Positions 42,168-63,564 of a stretch of 64,000 nucleotides of DNA are shown piece after piece. The stretch spans positions 35,211,920 to 35,275,919 of the forward strand of contig NC_088645.1 in NCBI RefSeq assembly GCF_964019385.1. The letters run 5' to 3'. The stretch is from Sycon ciliatum. Taxonomy: Eukaryota; Porifera; Calcarea; Leucosolenida; Sycettidae. The notes beneath the pieces were generated by a model. The model had not been told where the DNA came from and did no database searches. It worked only from the letters and a program-made list of their open reading frames with translations. The position numbers and the translations under genes were made by a program. Every line of letters begins with the position of its first letter. Positions within the stretch are counted from its first letter, which is position 1.

Positions 42168-43616
42168 GCTGGTGTCGGCAGCATTCTGCATGACGATTGT
42201 ATACCTGTCATGGCTCCTGAACATGTGTGACCGGGCGTTGAGCTCATTACTGGCTGCACGTGAAGCTGTATTCACCGGTGTGTATGCCGCCGGTTGAGTG
42301 CATGATTGTAAAATAAATGTGCCGATCAGTGTTTAAGCATAGCCTGCTTTCGTACTGACATGTTTTGTGAACGGTTACATGCGCTCTTATACCTTGTATC
42401 GGAATTCAAAGCCGGATGTGCTCCAGGGAGCTACTGGTAGTGTCTACAGCGGCGGGAGGTGAAATCCAACAAATCCAACCCCATGAGTAGAGCAGAGTCA
42501 CGCTTCACGGCACAGTCCGCTGTTCCAGTGCTCGGGTTGTACTGTTCCGAGACTGGTGCATGTTTTCGGCTCCCGGCTGGATTTTACTTGCCATGCGAAC
42601 TGGTTGTAAATATAAGCCCAGGACTTACGGCGAAAATTCAGCATTCCATGCCATCATGTGCTTAAGGTGCCCGGCTAAACATGTGGATAAGTGTCCTGAC
42701 TCCTGACCACTGCACTCAAATTGCGGCGAGGGGTTCAAAGTCCAGCAATTAGCATCACGGTATTCAAGTACAATGTATGAATCATGCATGCAGAACCAGC
42801 TCTGAAGGCTGTGCAGGCATGCACCGCATACTAGTAATATAAAATATTGCACGGAGAAACGGATGGAGGGAAGGCGGGGGGGCGGGGGGGGGGGGTGCGG
42901 AAGGGGGAGAGGGGTGGGGGCAGGCAGCAGAGGAGGCCCCATATCAAGCAGGGTGCATTGGTGTTAGCCTTGTCAGTGAAGGTAGCTAGTCAGAACTGGT
43001 AAGCAAGATAGATGAAATTGATCATTAATGAATGATGTAGGAAGAGGGAGAGTGGAGGAAGAGACGGGTCAGTTGGGTGTAAAATCTCGCGGCGGGGAAA
43101 CCCCAAGATAAAATTCAGAAAATAGAATCAGCTCCAAGGTCGATATAGTCTGGAACTGTGCATGCCTGGTTCTGTTTCCAGATGCGGTAATAGGAAAAAT
43201 AGACGCATGCGGGTTTTCTTTTAGAGTTGGATGAGAGCAGAATTTAATATCATGGCAAACCAAGTGTGCGCGTGTGTTAGATGCCGAGCTGCGGTCCAGT
43301 ATGTGTAAGGTCTGCCTGCACCCGGGCTGCAGAATTAAAACAATGGGGCCATACTGTAAGCTGTGTGTCAGCTTTAAAAGCAAACGTTGCCGAGGTGGCA
43401 CCGCTCTTGCCGGGCCAGCTTCTCCTGGTCACGGGCGTGCGCATGCAGAAGAGAAACGCTGGGCGATTGGTGCTCCGTGCTGATCGTCATGGCGCCATGC
43501 CTCGAACTGCAGCACACCCGCCACCACAATGCAACCAGTGCTTGTTGGCATTAACACAACGAAAAAGAGAAATCCCCAACAACCGGAGGAGAGCGTTGAA
43601 CAAACAGTACCAACGT

Positions 43617-53892
<10,276 letters not shown>

Positions 53893-55179
53893 CCTCCACT
53901 TGGATACAGTTCTAACAAACTAATGACAAAGACCAGACCATCTTCGACTGCAACCTGCTGTCTATCTCCTCATAGATGTAGAGCAGGAGAGGATGGAGAA
54001 AGATTGAGGGTGACACAAACCACCATCCTTCCTCGTCTTGGTATTCCTCTCCTGTAATCCGTCCTCTGGCTAGGCTCGACGGATCGGAAACAAAGACGTG
54101 TACAAATCGAAATGCTGGTGTCGAAAAGTGATCGTGATAGTCTTGTTGAACAAAGAAAGGGAACGCTTGTACCCTAGAATTTCGCTCCGCTCTTTACCCA
54201 GACCCCTCGCCATTTTTGGATGTGGCTTGCCGCTTTCGCGCGTCGACGGGCCACGAGAGGCCACTTCCCATCCGAAAGGTTGCAGCAAAAAAGGCAGAAG
54301 AAACTACAAACAGACTCCCCAGGGCCCACTCCACAGTCATGCGCATGCAAAGCAACCATACATATGCATGCCCCATTCAAACAAGACACACATCTTTCAC
54401 GCAGCAAGGAGTACTGAAAAAACGCTTTTTTAGTACTCCCTGCAGACCTGACACACGCACTGACCTGGTCACATGACACCTCACCATCACGCATGACACC
54501 TCAGTGACCATGGTGACCTCACCATCATTATCACCAAGACAGCAAGAGTCCATATCACATGGACTCTTGATATCACAGTCCGTGCGCCAAGGGTAGGCAC
54601 TTCACTCCATTTTTGAAATCGCGTTTTTTCCAGGTTTATCATCGGTAATCGATGGTGGTGGGTATCACAAGGTCACACAGAAAATTTTATTGAAATCCAC
54701 AGTGATACCACTCAGATATGAAGGGTTGAAGATAGGCAGTTGCATAAGGCGAAATCAATACAATTTGTGGCACCAACAGCATCTCCGAAGTATCATCAGT
54801 GGATATAGTCACAAAACATCAGAGTGTTTTTTTCAAGCACACATCACTCACTTACACCAACAACCCTGTGTGGATCGAAACAATACAGATCAAAGTTCAG
54901 AATAGGCAAGAATACGGCAATTGTGACCGCAATCACTATAGCAACTCCATAGCAACCCATAGCAACGCCATAGTAACCCATAGTAACAGCTTCAGTTTGC
55001 TGTGAAATGAACTGATAACGACATACTGGCAGGCTCCTGCGGGTACTAAAGCGTAAGAGCTATACAGACATTCTTCTGGCACAAAAACAACACAGAACTT
55101 CCTCGTTGTACGCCGTACACCGCAACGTGGAGGGTAAGTACGCGCGCGCGCGCGAATTGCTGCACAGGACATACGTGCC

Positions 55180-55343
55180 CACAGTCATGCCATCTCAAGT
55201 GATTCCAAGTTGGCAAGAAGTTCCTCAGGACCTCTGTTGGTAGCTTCTTTCCTTCTTTCCATGGTGTGATATCTGCCTCCCTCTCCTTCAACTGCTCCAT
55301 GCAGCAGTCATGAATTGCCTGCTGGTGAGCTTTGAAATTTTGG
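55180..55343 (-). other. Unassigned open segment, possible exon
   Basis: On the minus strand a frame between an ACGCAG acceptor-like site and a CAC|GTATGT donor-like site encodes HQNFKAHQQAIHDCC, MEQLKEREADITPWKEG and VLRNFLPTWNHLRWHDCGH. It has protein-like composition, but I recognise no family and found no partner exons. It could be a transposon fragment. Confidence 0.25.
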
Positions 55344-56710
55344 TGAAGCGTGCCTGGCTGCGTATATCAAAGCATCCCCTCATCAGAGGGTTTCTCCAGC
55401 AGCCACTGTGCTTTTTGATTGTTCGTAAACATCAGTAGGCCTTTCAGCGCAACCGTGTCAAAACTTGGCTTTCAGTACGCTTTGAGAATTCGCCCAGGTA
55501 GGACGACGCATCGTCGTTCTCCTCCGCCTAAAGCGCATACTTCTCAGTGCCTACGCACATAATGTCGCCTTGCGCAGCGATGCGCAAGCCCTGGTAAACA
55601 AGAACTCTCCTGTTTCCGAATGGAAAGACGACGCTCAAGACGATAAGCAGCGTTTCAAACGCGAGCAAACAACAGTTCTTTGTGAAAAAACTCTTTGCTG
55701 GTAGTGTACGTGACCTACAACTCGCAAAAATGTACGCACTATGACGTATGCGGGATCTACTGAAAGCTGAACGTCAGAGCAACACGATGCGCCCAACTAT
55801 CAGCCCGTACAACGAAGCATAGCGCGTACCTGTACAGTTTTGCGCATGCACTTGACTGGTGCCACGCAAGTACGCACTCTCACCTTAGCAAATTTTGACA
55901 GGTCCTGTCACGTGACTGAAGTGCCTACCAAGGGGTACTCAAGGGCTGATTTTATTTGCAACCGCGGGAAACGAAGTCACCAAGACGCCTTCATTTGAGG
56001 CTTTTGGAATTGGAGAATTTATTGAATTTAGGTATGGCTCTCGTCCCTTCTAGAGAACTAACCAAGACCCTGTGGGGGCAGAAGGAGACTTCTTTGGCTC
56101 CGTGAATACACTAGCTATGCGGTGGTCTATTTAGTTTGAGTGTGTGGTTCGTATTCAAAGTGTTCCAAGCCGCAGTTCACTCGAAGGTCATCGTGGATAC
56201 GTCTGCACTTGAAAATCAAGGTTGGAAAGGACTGCCTGGTGTGTCCGAACGGTATGTTTTGCACTGAAGGCATTTTTTGTATGAATTGTTGAAAGTGTCT
56301 ACTTGTTCGAAATGCAAAAGAGATGGTCGTAGATCCTTGGCCCACAACACCCCACTAAATAAACTATGACCTGTCGTGAAATTATGTGAAATTGATCAAC
56401 ACAATCATCCACAAATTATCCTATGCCAAAGTACTGCAAATGCAAATAATGGCATCCCTTTACCTAGGTCATGTTTGTAGGGCCTTATGCCACATCTTTG
56501 CATGATTTCCCCATGCAAATCATGTGCCTAGCTTCGAAAACATATTGCGCTAAGGGCCGAATATATACCTGTGAATCAGAACAACAGCACTCACTATTGC
56601 TTTCATGAGTGGTAATGGTCAGCTGAAAGGAAACTTCTATCCATCAACTCATAAGTAAAGTAATGACTAATCTCCTTGCAGCGCATGTGGTTCCTTCGTA
56701 TTTACATGTA

Positions 56711-57010
56711 CCGTAAAGTACCGCCAGAGCGCCCCACCATCTCGTCCTTTCGGGGTCGTATCGTGGAGGTGGTCTCCTGTCTGTAGGTTATACGACACGA
56801 ACTTTGTGCACATATTGCACGTTCTGCAGACAATCCGTACCTTGGAGCGGACACGAGCTTCACACAAAAACCTGCTTAGTGTGACCTTAGTACACTAAGT
56901 TGCTCATGCCGTACGAACTTCGTTGCACTCTGCCATACGATTTTCCTTTCCCTGGCTGTAAAATCTGTCTCGGCAAAATCAAGGTGGGGCGCTCTCGCGG
57001 TACTTTACAG
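56711..57010. mobile_element. TA-target MITE (CYGTAAAGTACCGC)
   Basis: A 300-bp element with ~26-bp inverted ends (CCGTAAAGTACCGC, GAGCGCCCC) flanked by TA on both sides. No coding capacity. Confidence 0.75.
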
Positions 57011-57629
57011 TATGTGCGCCTCTCTGTGTTCGGTGAATGATTTTGAATATTTGCGCACGACTTCAGGATAGTGCACATTGTGTGGATGTACCTGCGTATG
57101 TAATCCTTTCATGATTTAAAAATTAGGAGTCGTGCTTCTCATCACCGTGGAAAAGTAAATGTCGGCCAATTACGTAGCGTTTGGAGACTTGCACAAGTAC
57201 AGTTGCGTGTCAATTTTGCGGCAACCGCGGAATAAAATGAATATTCTGGACGACTGAAGCTACAAAGCCATCTTGTGTTAACAGATCAAAAAGACAGTAC
57301 TTCGAAGTACCTGTATTTATCACTAGTATTACCCTGAGACAGAGGTGCTCATCTCTAGAGACTGGCTTGTAATGGCAACTTTCATGATGCTGACTGTCTA
57401 CATTTACTTGAAGTAGGACTATAAATACTAAATATAAGGTCTATAAGCTGTCAGTGTGGTGCTGTTGGATACCCGACATGCCATGTGACTGACCGCCAGA
57501 TACTAGTAAACGACATGCGATTGTACCGGTCACAGTGTAGCTGGGTTTTCACGAAACAATGAAACTTATACGATTGTGAGAAAAGTTCAGAAACCACACT
57601 TACACATGCACACACGCACACACACACAC

Positions 57630-57661
<32 letters not shown>

Positions 57662-59436
57662 CTGTCCTGTTCTGTTGAGCCACTACCACAACTTGGCACA
57701 AGGATCGCATCGGCCCCAAAGGGGCAGTAGAGCGAAAGTGAGAGGTGTTGGCTTCGAGTTCACCTATCTCTACGGTGAACACAACCTCAATCGAAAGTCA
57801 TGCCAAACGGATTTATCTACCACGCGCGTGCGCGTATACAAAACGGAGGAAGGATTACTTACTCTCCCTGTGTGATGTATCTGTTGTATTCGTGAACAAT
57901 GTCATTGATGTTTTCCATGCATGTTTTTGAATATGCGAGCACAACTTCCAACATCAAGCACATTCTTGCTTCTCATCAGCATGTACAAGTTTATGTTGGG
58001 CAGTTATGTAGCGTTTGTTTTACCGGCTGCGTTTGTTGGTGCTTGCAGGTCATTGGCATGCTGTCTGTTTCACAGAAGCTCGCGTAACAGGTTCACCGTA
58101 CAGCTATGAATGCAATGTAGCGTGCCGAAGCCACTTCGGTATGACGTGATGCCTAATTTCCTGGTTGTACCAAAATTGAGAGTATGCAAGTGATCGTCAA
58201 GCCTGTCCCCTGTACAGTAGCCGTCTTGCCTTGTTACGTCTGGTTCTGACTCTGCGTTGTCGTATACTCCATGCAGTGTTACAAGGAATACTGCTCCCTT
58301 CTCAAGCAATTCATTGGCAACAAAACGCTCGGCTATGCCCTGTAACTTTGCTGTGCGGTTTGTGCTTTGTCAATGTTGTGTACCAGTTCATGATCTGTGC
58401 TTGCTGGTCTGTTTGTTTTCTCTCGCACAATTGAGGCGCTGTAGCACAGTGTCGATCATCCTGCCCAGGCTCTGATTTCACGTACCACAGTACGGTTTCT
58501 CTTGTTGCTCACTGTAATGTGCATGATACAAGCTCCTTGGTACTCCATCATCACCTGGTGCTGTTGCTGCCATTATTGGACCCTGCTGATATCCTTCTCG
58601 CAATGCCCGAACGTTATTCCAACAAATGCACAACTCGCTCTTAGTTGTCACATTCGGTTTGGTCTCGTTCCAGTCTTTCGAATTGAGTGAGTGCGTAAAC
58701 TTGTATGAAGTGGTGAAGCAAAAGCCGTGCGCCGGCAAACATTCAATGTCCGGGTGTAATGACGCACCAAGGCCCCGGGACTTGCGTCCAATTCCTGAGT
58801 GATTTTTGTGTGCCTAGCCTCTAGGTATCATACCATATTTGCTTGGTTCAACCGTTTTGGATGCCCACTGCATGCAATACCATCATTCACTGTATTATGT
58901 GTGTATGTTATCCAAGAAATCTCCCAAATTTTTGGGTGGACAAACCTCGCCATAACTTAAGCATAAGTCAGTAACCTGGCATTTTGCACCAACAGAACTC
59001 CTAGGATATCAGCGCCGTCTCAGTACCTGGGGACAGTTGTAAAGAAAAAGAAAAAATACCCTTGGCCCACAATGCCCCACTAAATAATCCGAAGGGTGTC
59101 GCGAAGACGACAATTTCCTTACCTTTCTTTCGTGGTCGAAAAATGACACTTCGCTTCGTCCGTTGCGCATGAAACGAAACATGAGGGTAGTGTTTATCAA
59201 TTAGAATAGGTATCATGCACGAAGGAATGGCGAAAAGGTACTATGCTCGAGCGCTGGTCGTCGTCTTGTTTGTCAATTTTGAGTCCCATTGAGAATTTTC
59301 TTCTCCAGACCTCTCAAATTTCCCGCGGTTGCAAATAAAAGTGCAACTTCTAGACGACTTTTTTGAATTTGGCGCACGGACTGATCACTCCTACTTCAGC
59401 GTACATGTACTTGAACTCATCATCATCATCATCACT

Positions 59437-60290
59437 TGTACCAAGAGTACATAAGGCCAAGTAAAAAAAAAAGCTAGATGATCGTCCCCGTCCGCCCCAG
59501 TTTTTGTCAGCGCCCCAAGAAATATTTTATTTTTTAAATCGTGAGTTTTTGCCGAAATCGTTGGTTTTTTTACCGATCGCGGATGCAGGAAACATGTGCA
59601 ATACTTTCTTTACTATATATGGACCACATACTAGAGAGGTTCCGGGGTACGATTTTCCGTGCCAAAATCCGTATGGGCGCTACGGATTTTTTCCAGGCCT
59701 GCTCCATACGATTTTTCGGCACGAGAATCCGTGTAGACTGGCTTTCATACGAACCATGCTTCGTATGGAGATTTTGCGTCATCGGGTGCAGAAAGATTTT
59801 TCGCGTACAAATTTGGTACGAGAAACATCGATTTTTCGCGGGAAGTTTTGATTTCGGTACAAATTTTAAAAAAAAAGGCATAGCGCGGGAATGTGACGTG
59901 TTCGCGATCGTAACCTAGGCAATGACGGCAAACACATAAGTTCCGTACCCCGGAACTTTTCACTGCTCGAAAACGACGTATAAAAAATCCGTAGAGCCTC
60001 CACGGATTTTGGCACGAAAAATCGTACTCCGGAACCTCCCTACTACTAGTATATCACAACGTCAGTATCGATCTGCTGAAGAAAGAAAAAGAAAAAAAGA
60101 AAAAAAAAGAAAAAAAGAGAAAAAAACCTTGATGTTGTTGTGTACACTGTGTGCATGAGAGGGTAAAAAGTAAAAAAATAAAAATAAAATCCTCCCGCCC
60201 TCCCCGATTTTTCCAAAAAAAAGGACGATCATCTAGTAATTTTTTTTACTCGGCCTAACTACACAGTAGTTATGTACTCTTGCTTGTACC
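59437..60290. mobile_element. Outer inverted-repeat element carrying a nested MITE
   Basis: Left TTGTACCAAGAGTACATAAG, GGCCAAGTAAAAAA, GATGATCGTCC; right GGACGATCATC, TTTTTTACTCGGCC, ...TTATGTACTCTTG. The arms pair in order, and the copy 3 MITE lies between them. Confidence 0.55.
59634..60040. mobile_element. Palindromic MITE with GAGAGGTT ends, copy 3
   Basis: Inverted ends GAGAGGTTCCGGGGTACG and GATTTTCCGTGCC, TA on both sides. CGTACGGATT-like motifs repeat inside. It is nested in a larger inverted-repeat element (59437-60290). Confidence 0.7.
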
Positions 60291-60480
60291 AAGAGTACAT
60301 AACCCCCCCTAAGTACTCTTGCTTGTACTCGTCACTCGTGCATGCAGTGGATCGTTGTCATTCGTTGACCAACAAAAACCCAAATACTTGAAAAAGCCAC
60401 TGGCACTGATATGAGTGAGCTGCATGCACAGTGCAGTGCAAGTGTGCAGAATGTCGGAAGAAAAAAAGGAAAAAATGTAG

Positions 60481-60562
60481 TGGCAGCGGTGGGATTCGAA
60501 CCCACGCCATCGAAATGACTGGAGCCTAAATCCAGCGCCTTAGACCACTCGGCCACGCTACC
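60481..60562 (-). tRNA. tRNA-Leu (anticodon UAG)
   Basis: On the minus strand the 82 nt fold as a class II tRNA. The acceptor stem GGTAGCG pairs with CGCTGCC plus discriminator A; box A-like TGGCCGAGTGG and box B GGTTCGAATCC are intact; the anticodon stem CTGGA/TCCAG encloses TTTAGGC, giving anticodon TAG; the long variable arm is typical of Leu. No intron. Its 5' end faces POLR3E, 220 bp away. Confidence 0.95.
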
Positions 60563-60782
60563 AATCTACAAGAAATGATGCAAGGTTGGCTTATGACTGT
60601 ACTGCGACGGTCGTAAGAAAGAATGATTACCTCACACTACAAAAACTGTCTGATTCAACTTTTCAACAAATGCACACATTTTTCAGAGTCAGTTTTGCTT
60701 TGCAGTCTGAAAATAATAATTGTTTGTAGTTGTATTAGTAAACACACTTCTTGTTGGAGCTTCTCGCTCGTTTATAGTTGTC
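60563..60782. promoter_or_regulatory. POLR3E: Divergent tRNA-Leu / POLR3E intergenic region
   Basis: Only 220 bp separate the 5' end of the minus-strand tRNA-Leu from the POLR3E start codon, so POLR3E's core promoter and 5' UTR must lie here or overlap the tRNA. No TATA box or other named site is clear. That the two promoters influence each other is inference. Confidence 0.5.
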
Positions 60783-61033
60783 ATGGACGGTTCTGGTGCG
60801 GTGTCCCCCGAAGCTCTTAGCCCAGTTGACGACATTGGTGAAGATGAGGAGGATGACCCCGTAGTGAATGAAGTTAGTAATTTTTCTCAAGGTTTCTCAG
60901 ACGGTATCCCATTGAGCAGATTGTAGTTTGTATTACTAATATTTTGTTATCGTCGTCTTCTTCTTGTGTCCTATTCCTGTAGATTCCTGTTTACGCCGCG
61001 CAAAGTTTGGCAAAGTCGCTCTTCCTGTTCCAG
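60783..61033 (+). CDS. POLR3E: RNA polymerase III subunit RPC5, first two exons (partial)
   Basis: Exon 1 (60783-60872, 30 codons) starts MDGSGAVSPEALSPVDDIG and ends EDEEDDPVVNE before GTTAGT. Exon 2 (60983-61033, 17 codons) follows a CTATTCCTGTAG acceptor and reads IPVYAAQSLAKSLFLFQ before GTACTG. Joined, EDDPVVNEIPVYAAQSLAKSLFLFQ matches the conserved start of RPC5 (EDDPV..EIDVYLAKSLAEKLYLFQYP in vertebrates). RPC5 is the Pol III-specific subunit that pairs with RPC4 and helps initiation and termination in the nucleus. The next exon (expected to start YP.RP) was not found in the remaining 3 kb, so intron 2 probably runs past the window. The donor of exon 1 is non-optimal but keeps phase. 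Confidence 0.85.
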
Positions 61034-61964
61034 GTACTGCACGAACGGCCATCTATCCATGAGCCATCAGCAACGATGGGGGTCAAATTTTTGAAAATTG
61101 ATTTTTTTGGGATACGAAGAAGGACAAAATGTTACGAGTTATGACTGTATTGTCCTTCCTCCTATCCACGAGTACACTACATGTAGTGCATCACCATCCA
61201 AGTGCGAATTTGCACGCCTGATTTAAAAAATTGCTTGTATTATTATTTTTGATGTGGAAAAATATGTAAATGCAGCAACTTATAGAGCTACAGCAAAAGC
61301 ATAGATCGAGAACCTCACACTACATGTGTAGACAAAAAAATTAAATTCAGCAGAACAGGTCAAAAACAGGGTGAAGGTGAAGAAATGACTAAAACATCAT
61401 GAAAACATCTACAGTCCATTTCAAAAAAGATTAGCAATCCTGGCTATCGCCCGGGGAGTTTGCCGTCTTACCGTATGAGCGCTCGAGCGGCTGCGCTGCC
61501 TGGAAAAACTCACTGTGAACTCGAAGAAATATTCTGCGCGAAAGCATGAAAAATGACAACTCACTGACGTCGGTACATGTACGTCTGGTTTACAACAAAC
61601 GAGTTCTTCCTCGTATCGATATGGAGTCGACAGTCAGAGCTAGAGAGGACATGTCGAAAGTGTGGTAAATTTTGACGGGCGGGATGCGTCCCAATTCGTT
61701 TTGTGACCAAATAGATTCTTTGAGCTGCCGCGGATGAAATTTACTCTCACGATGTGACGAAAACGGCATCGACACAGACTCATTCCCAAGGCCATGATGT
61801 GGCAAAGCTATCCGTGTGACATCGACGACATTTAGAGAAAAGCAGACGCCTGTGAAAGCTGAAAGAAGATGGCGTTGACTCCTAAATTCAAATAAATTGG
61901 CGATCTTGAAATGCTAAAATAATTCTCAAACAGAAATCGATCGATCGATGTGCGGGTGTATTAA

Positions 61965-62814
61965 AGGGGAAGTTAAGGCAAAAATTAAAATTTCACCAGT
62001 TGTAGTCTTCGGGGTGCTGAGTCGAATGGTCTTGGTCCGAGAAAGCTGAGACGCTCCCTTCCTACTTGAATCCCAATCGAACTCGCGCACTTCCACCGAA
62101 ACTGGGTGACTGCGCCCTACGAGATGGGGATTTGTATGCAAAATGTCACTAAAAGCACCATTTCGTTCTTATAAAAGCACGGATGACCGCGATTGGCCCA
62201 TATGTTGTAGTCTTTTGGACGCTGAGTCGACTGGTTTTGGTCCGAAAAGGCTGCGATGCAGCGTTCCTTCTTTATTCCCAATCGAACATGGTTGAACAAG
62301 CGGTCACGTGCTCCTGCGTACACCAGTCACCTGGTCACCGTGCCTGCAGGGTACAACTTACAGCCTGTTTTGACCTTTTTTGGGTGCAGTCCTGTCACTC
62401 GAGTTGAACCTTGGTGTGAAAGTTGTCGCCTGCTGGCGTGGTGACCAGGTGATTTGGGCACCCATGAGCACGTGACCGCTTCTTCAACCATGTTCGATTT
62501 GGAATAAAGGAGGAACGCTGCATCGCAGCCTTTTCGGACCAAAACCAGTCGACTTAGCGTCCAGAATACTACAACATATGGGCCAATCGCGGTCATCCGT
62601 GCTTTTATAAGAACGAAATGGTGCTTTTAGTGACATTTTGCATACAAATCCCCATCTCGTAGGGCGCAGTCACCCAGTTTCGGTGGAAGTGCGCGAGTTC
62701 GATTGGGATTCAAGTAGGAAGGGAGCGTCTCAGCTTCCTCGGACCAAGACCATTCGACTCAGCACCCCGAAGACTACAACTGGCGAAATTTTAATTTTTG
62801 CCTTAACTTCCCCT
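61965..62814. mobile_element. 850-bp near-perfect palindromic element flanked by TTAA
   Basis: Two arms of about 400 bp are inverted copies (left 61965 to about 62370, right about 62440 to 62814) with ends AGGGGAAGTTAAGGC and TTAA on both sides (61961-61964, 62815-62818). Each arm holds two diverged direct copies of a ~90-bp segment (TTGTAGTCTT...GCTGAGTCGA..GGT.TTGGTCCGA). No transposase. TTAA suggests piggyBac-type mobilisation, though the first bases are AGGGG rather than CCC. Confidence 0.7.
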
Positions 62815-63039
62815 TTAAACAACACGTAGCTACAGCGCAATGACTTCCGCGTTCACTCACACCGTTTCAGTGTTGTGTGTGTTCACAACTTCACATGGCG
62901 TGAGCCAGTCAAGTGTCAGTCAGTTCGGCAGGAAACGCGAGCTCCAGCAACAAGTCGTTTGGCGCAGCCACCTTCTTTGTCTTGTGCCAGCGTGATCACC
63001 AAAACAATGAAAAATGAAGAAAGAATGTTTGACGTGAAG

Positions 63040-63105
63040 ATTTGTTGGGATTTGAACTCACAACTTCATGGTCAGCAAACAGCATTCATAACCACAAGGC
63101 CAAAA
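63040..63105 (-). repeat. tRNA-like (SINE head) sequence, antisense in POLR3E intron 2
   Basis: On the minus strand TGGTTATGAATG resembles an A box, CTGACCATGAAG an anticodon-stem remnant, and AGTTCAAATCCC a B box at the right spacing. It does not fold as an intact tRNA. Possibly a tRNA-derived SINE. Confidence 0.4.
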
Positions 63106-63261
63106 AGGAATGGATAAATCGTGGGTTTTGATAAAAAATCGATACTGGCTTCCAGGGCAAATTGTAAACCATGGGAAAAGGCACAAAACCTGGCCGAAAT
63201 TCTGACTCCTTAACCGCTGGTCCAATTGTTCCGAAACCTTCACAGAACAATTTGCCGTGCC

Positions 63262-63564
63262 CTAACAAGCCCTTTTATGTACTTTGTTGTCCAAATTTCC
63301 CTTATCTTCATACTTTTTAAGACCAAAACCTGATTGTAAATCTTTTTGAAACGGACTGTATTGAGGAAAAGCATTCCTGACACTTTCACGAGGATTAGCG
63401 CCGAACAACTGAAGTGACAGAACATTTTCCTTCTGACCACATAGTTCAGGGGACAACTTACGAATATAATTATAACGCTTCCAAAACAGACAAATGTAAT
63501 GCAGATCTACCACGGGCCAAAACTGAGAAAACATCATCTCTGTACAACTCACGACAACAATCAC
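63262..63564 (-). mobile_element. Penelope-like element fragment
   Basis: On the minus strand, YIRKLSPELCGQKENVLSLQLF matches the fragment at 19.3 kb. It looks broken and lies inside the 2.5-kb inverted-repeat structure in POLR3E intron 2. Confidence 0.45.

Larger units (their letters stand above)
53893..60480. other. Intergenic between the TSSK kinase and tRNA-Leu, no certain gene
   Basis: It holds the MITEs at 56711-57010 and 59437-60290. A 22-bp inverted pair (TTTTATTTGCAACCGCGGGA) at about 55949 and 59318 may be the ends of a larger, degraded 3.4-kb element. A phrase CTTGGCCCACAAYRCCCCAC recurs at 56337 and 59061. Confidence 0.5.
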
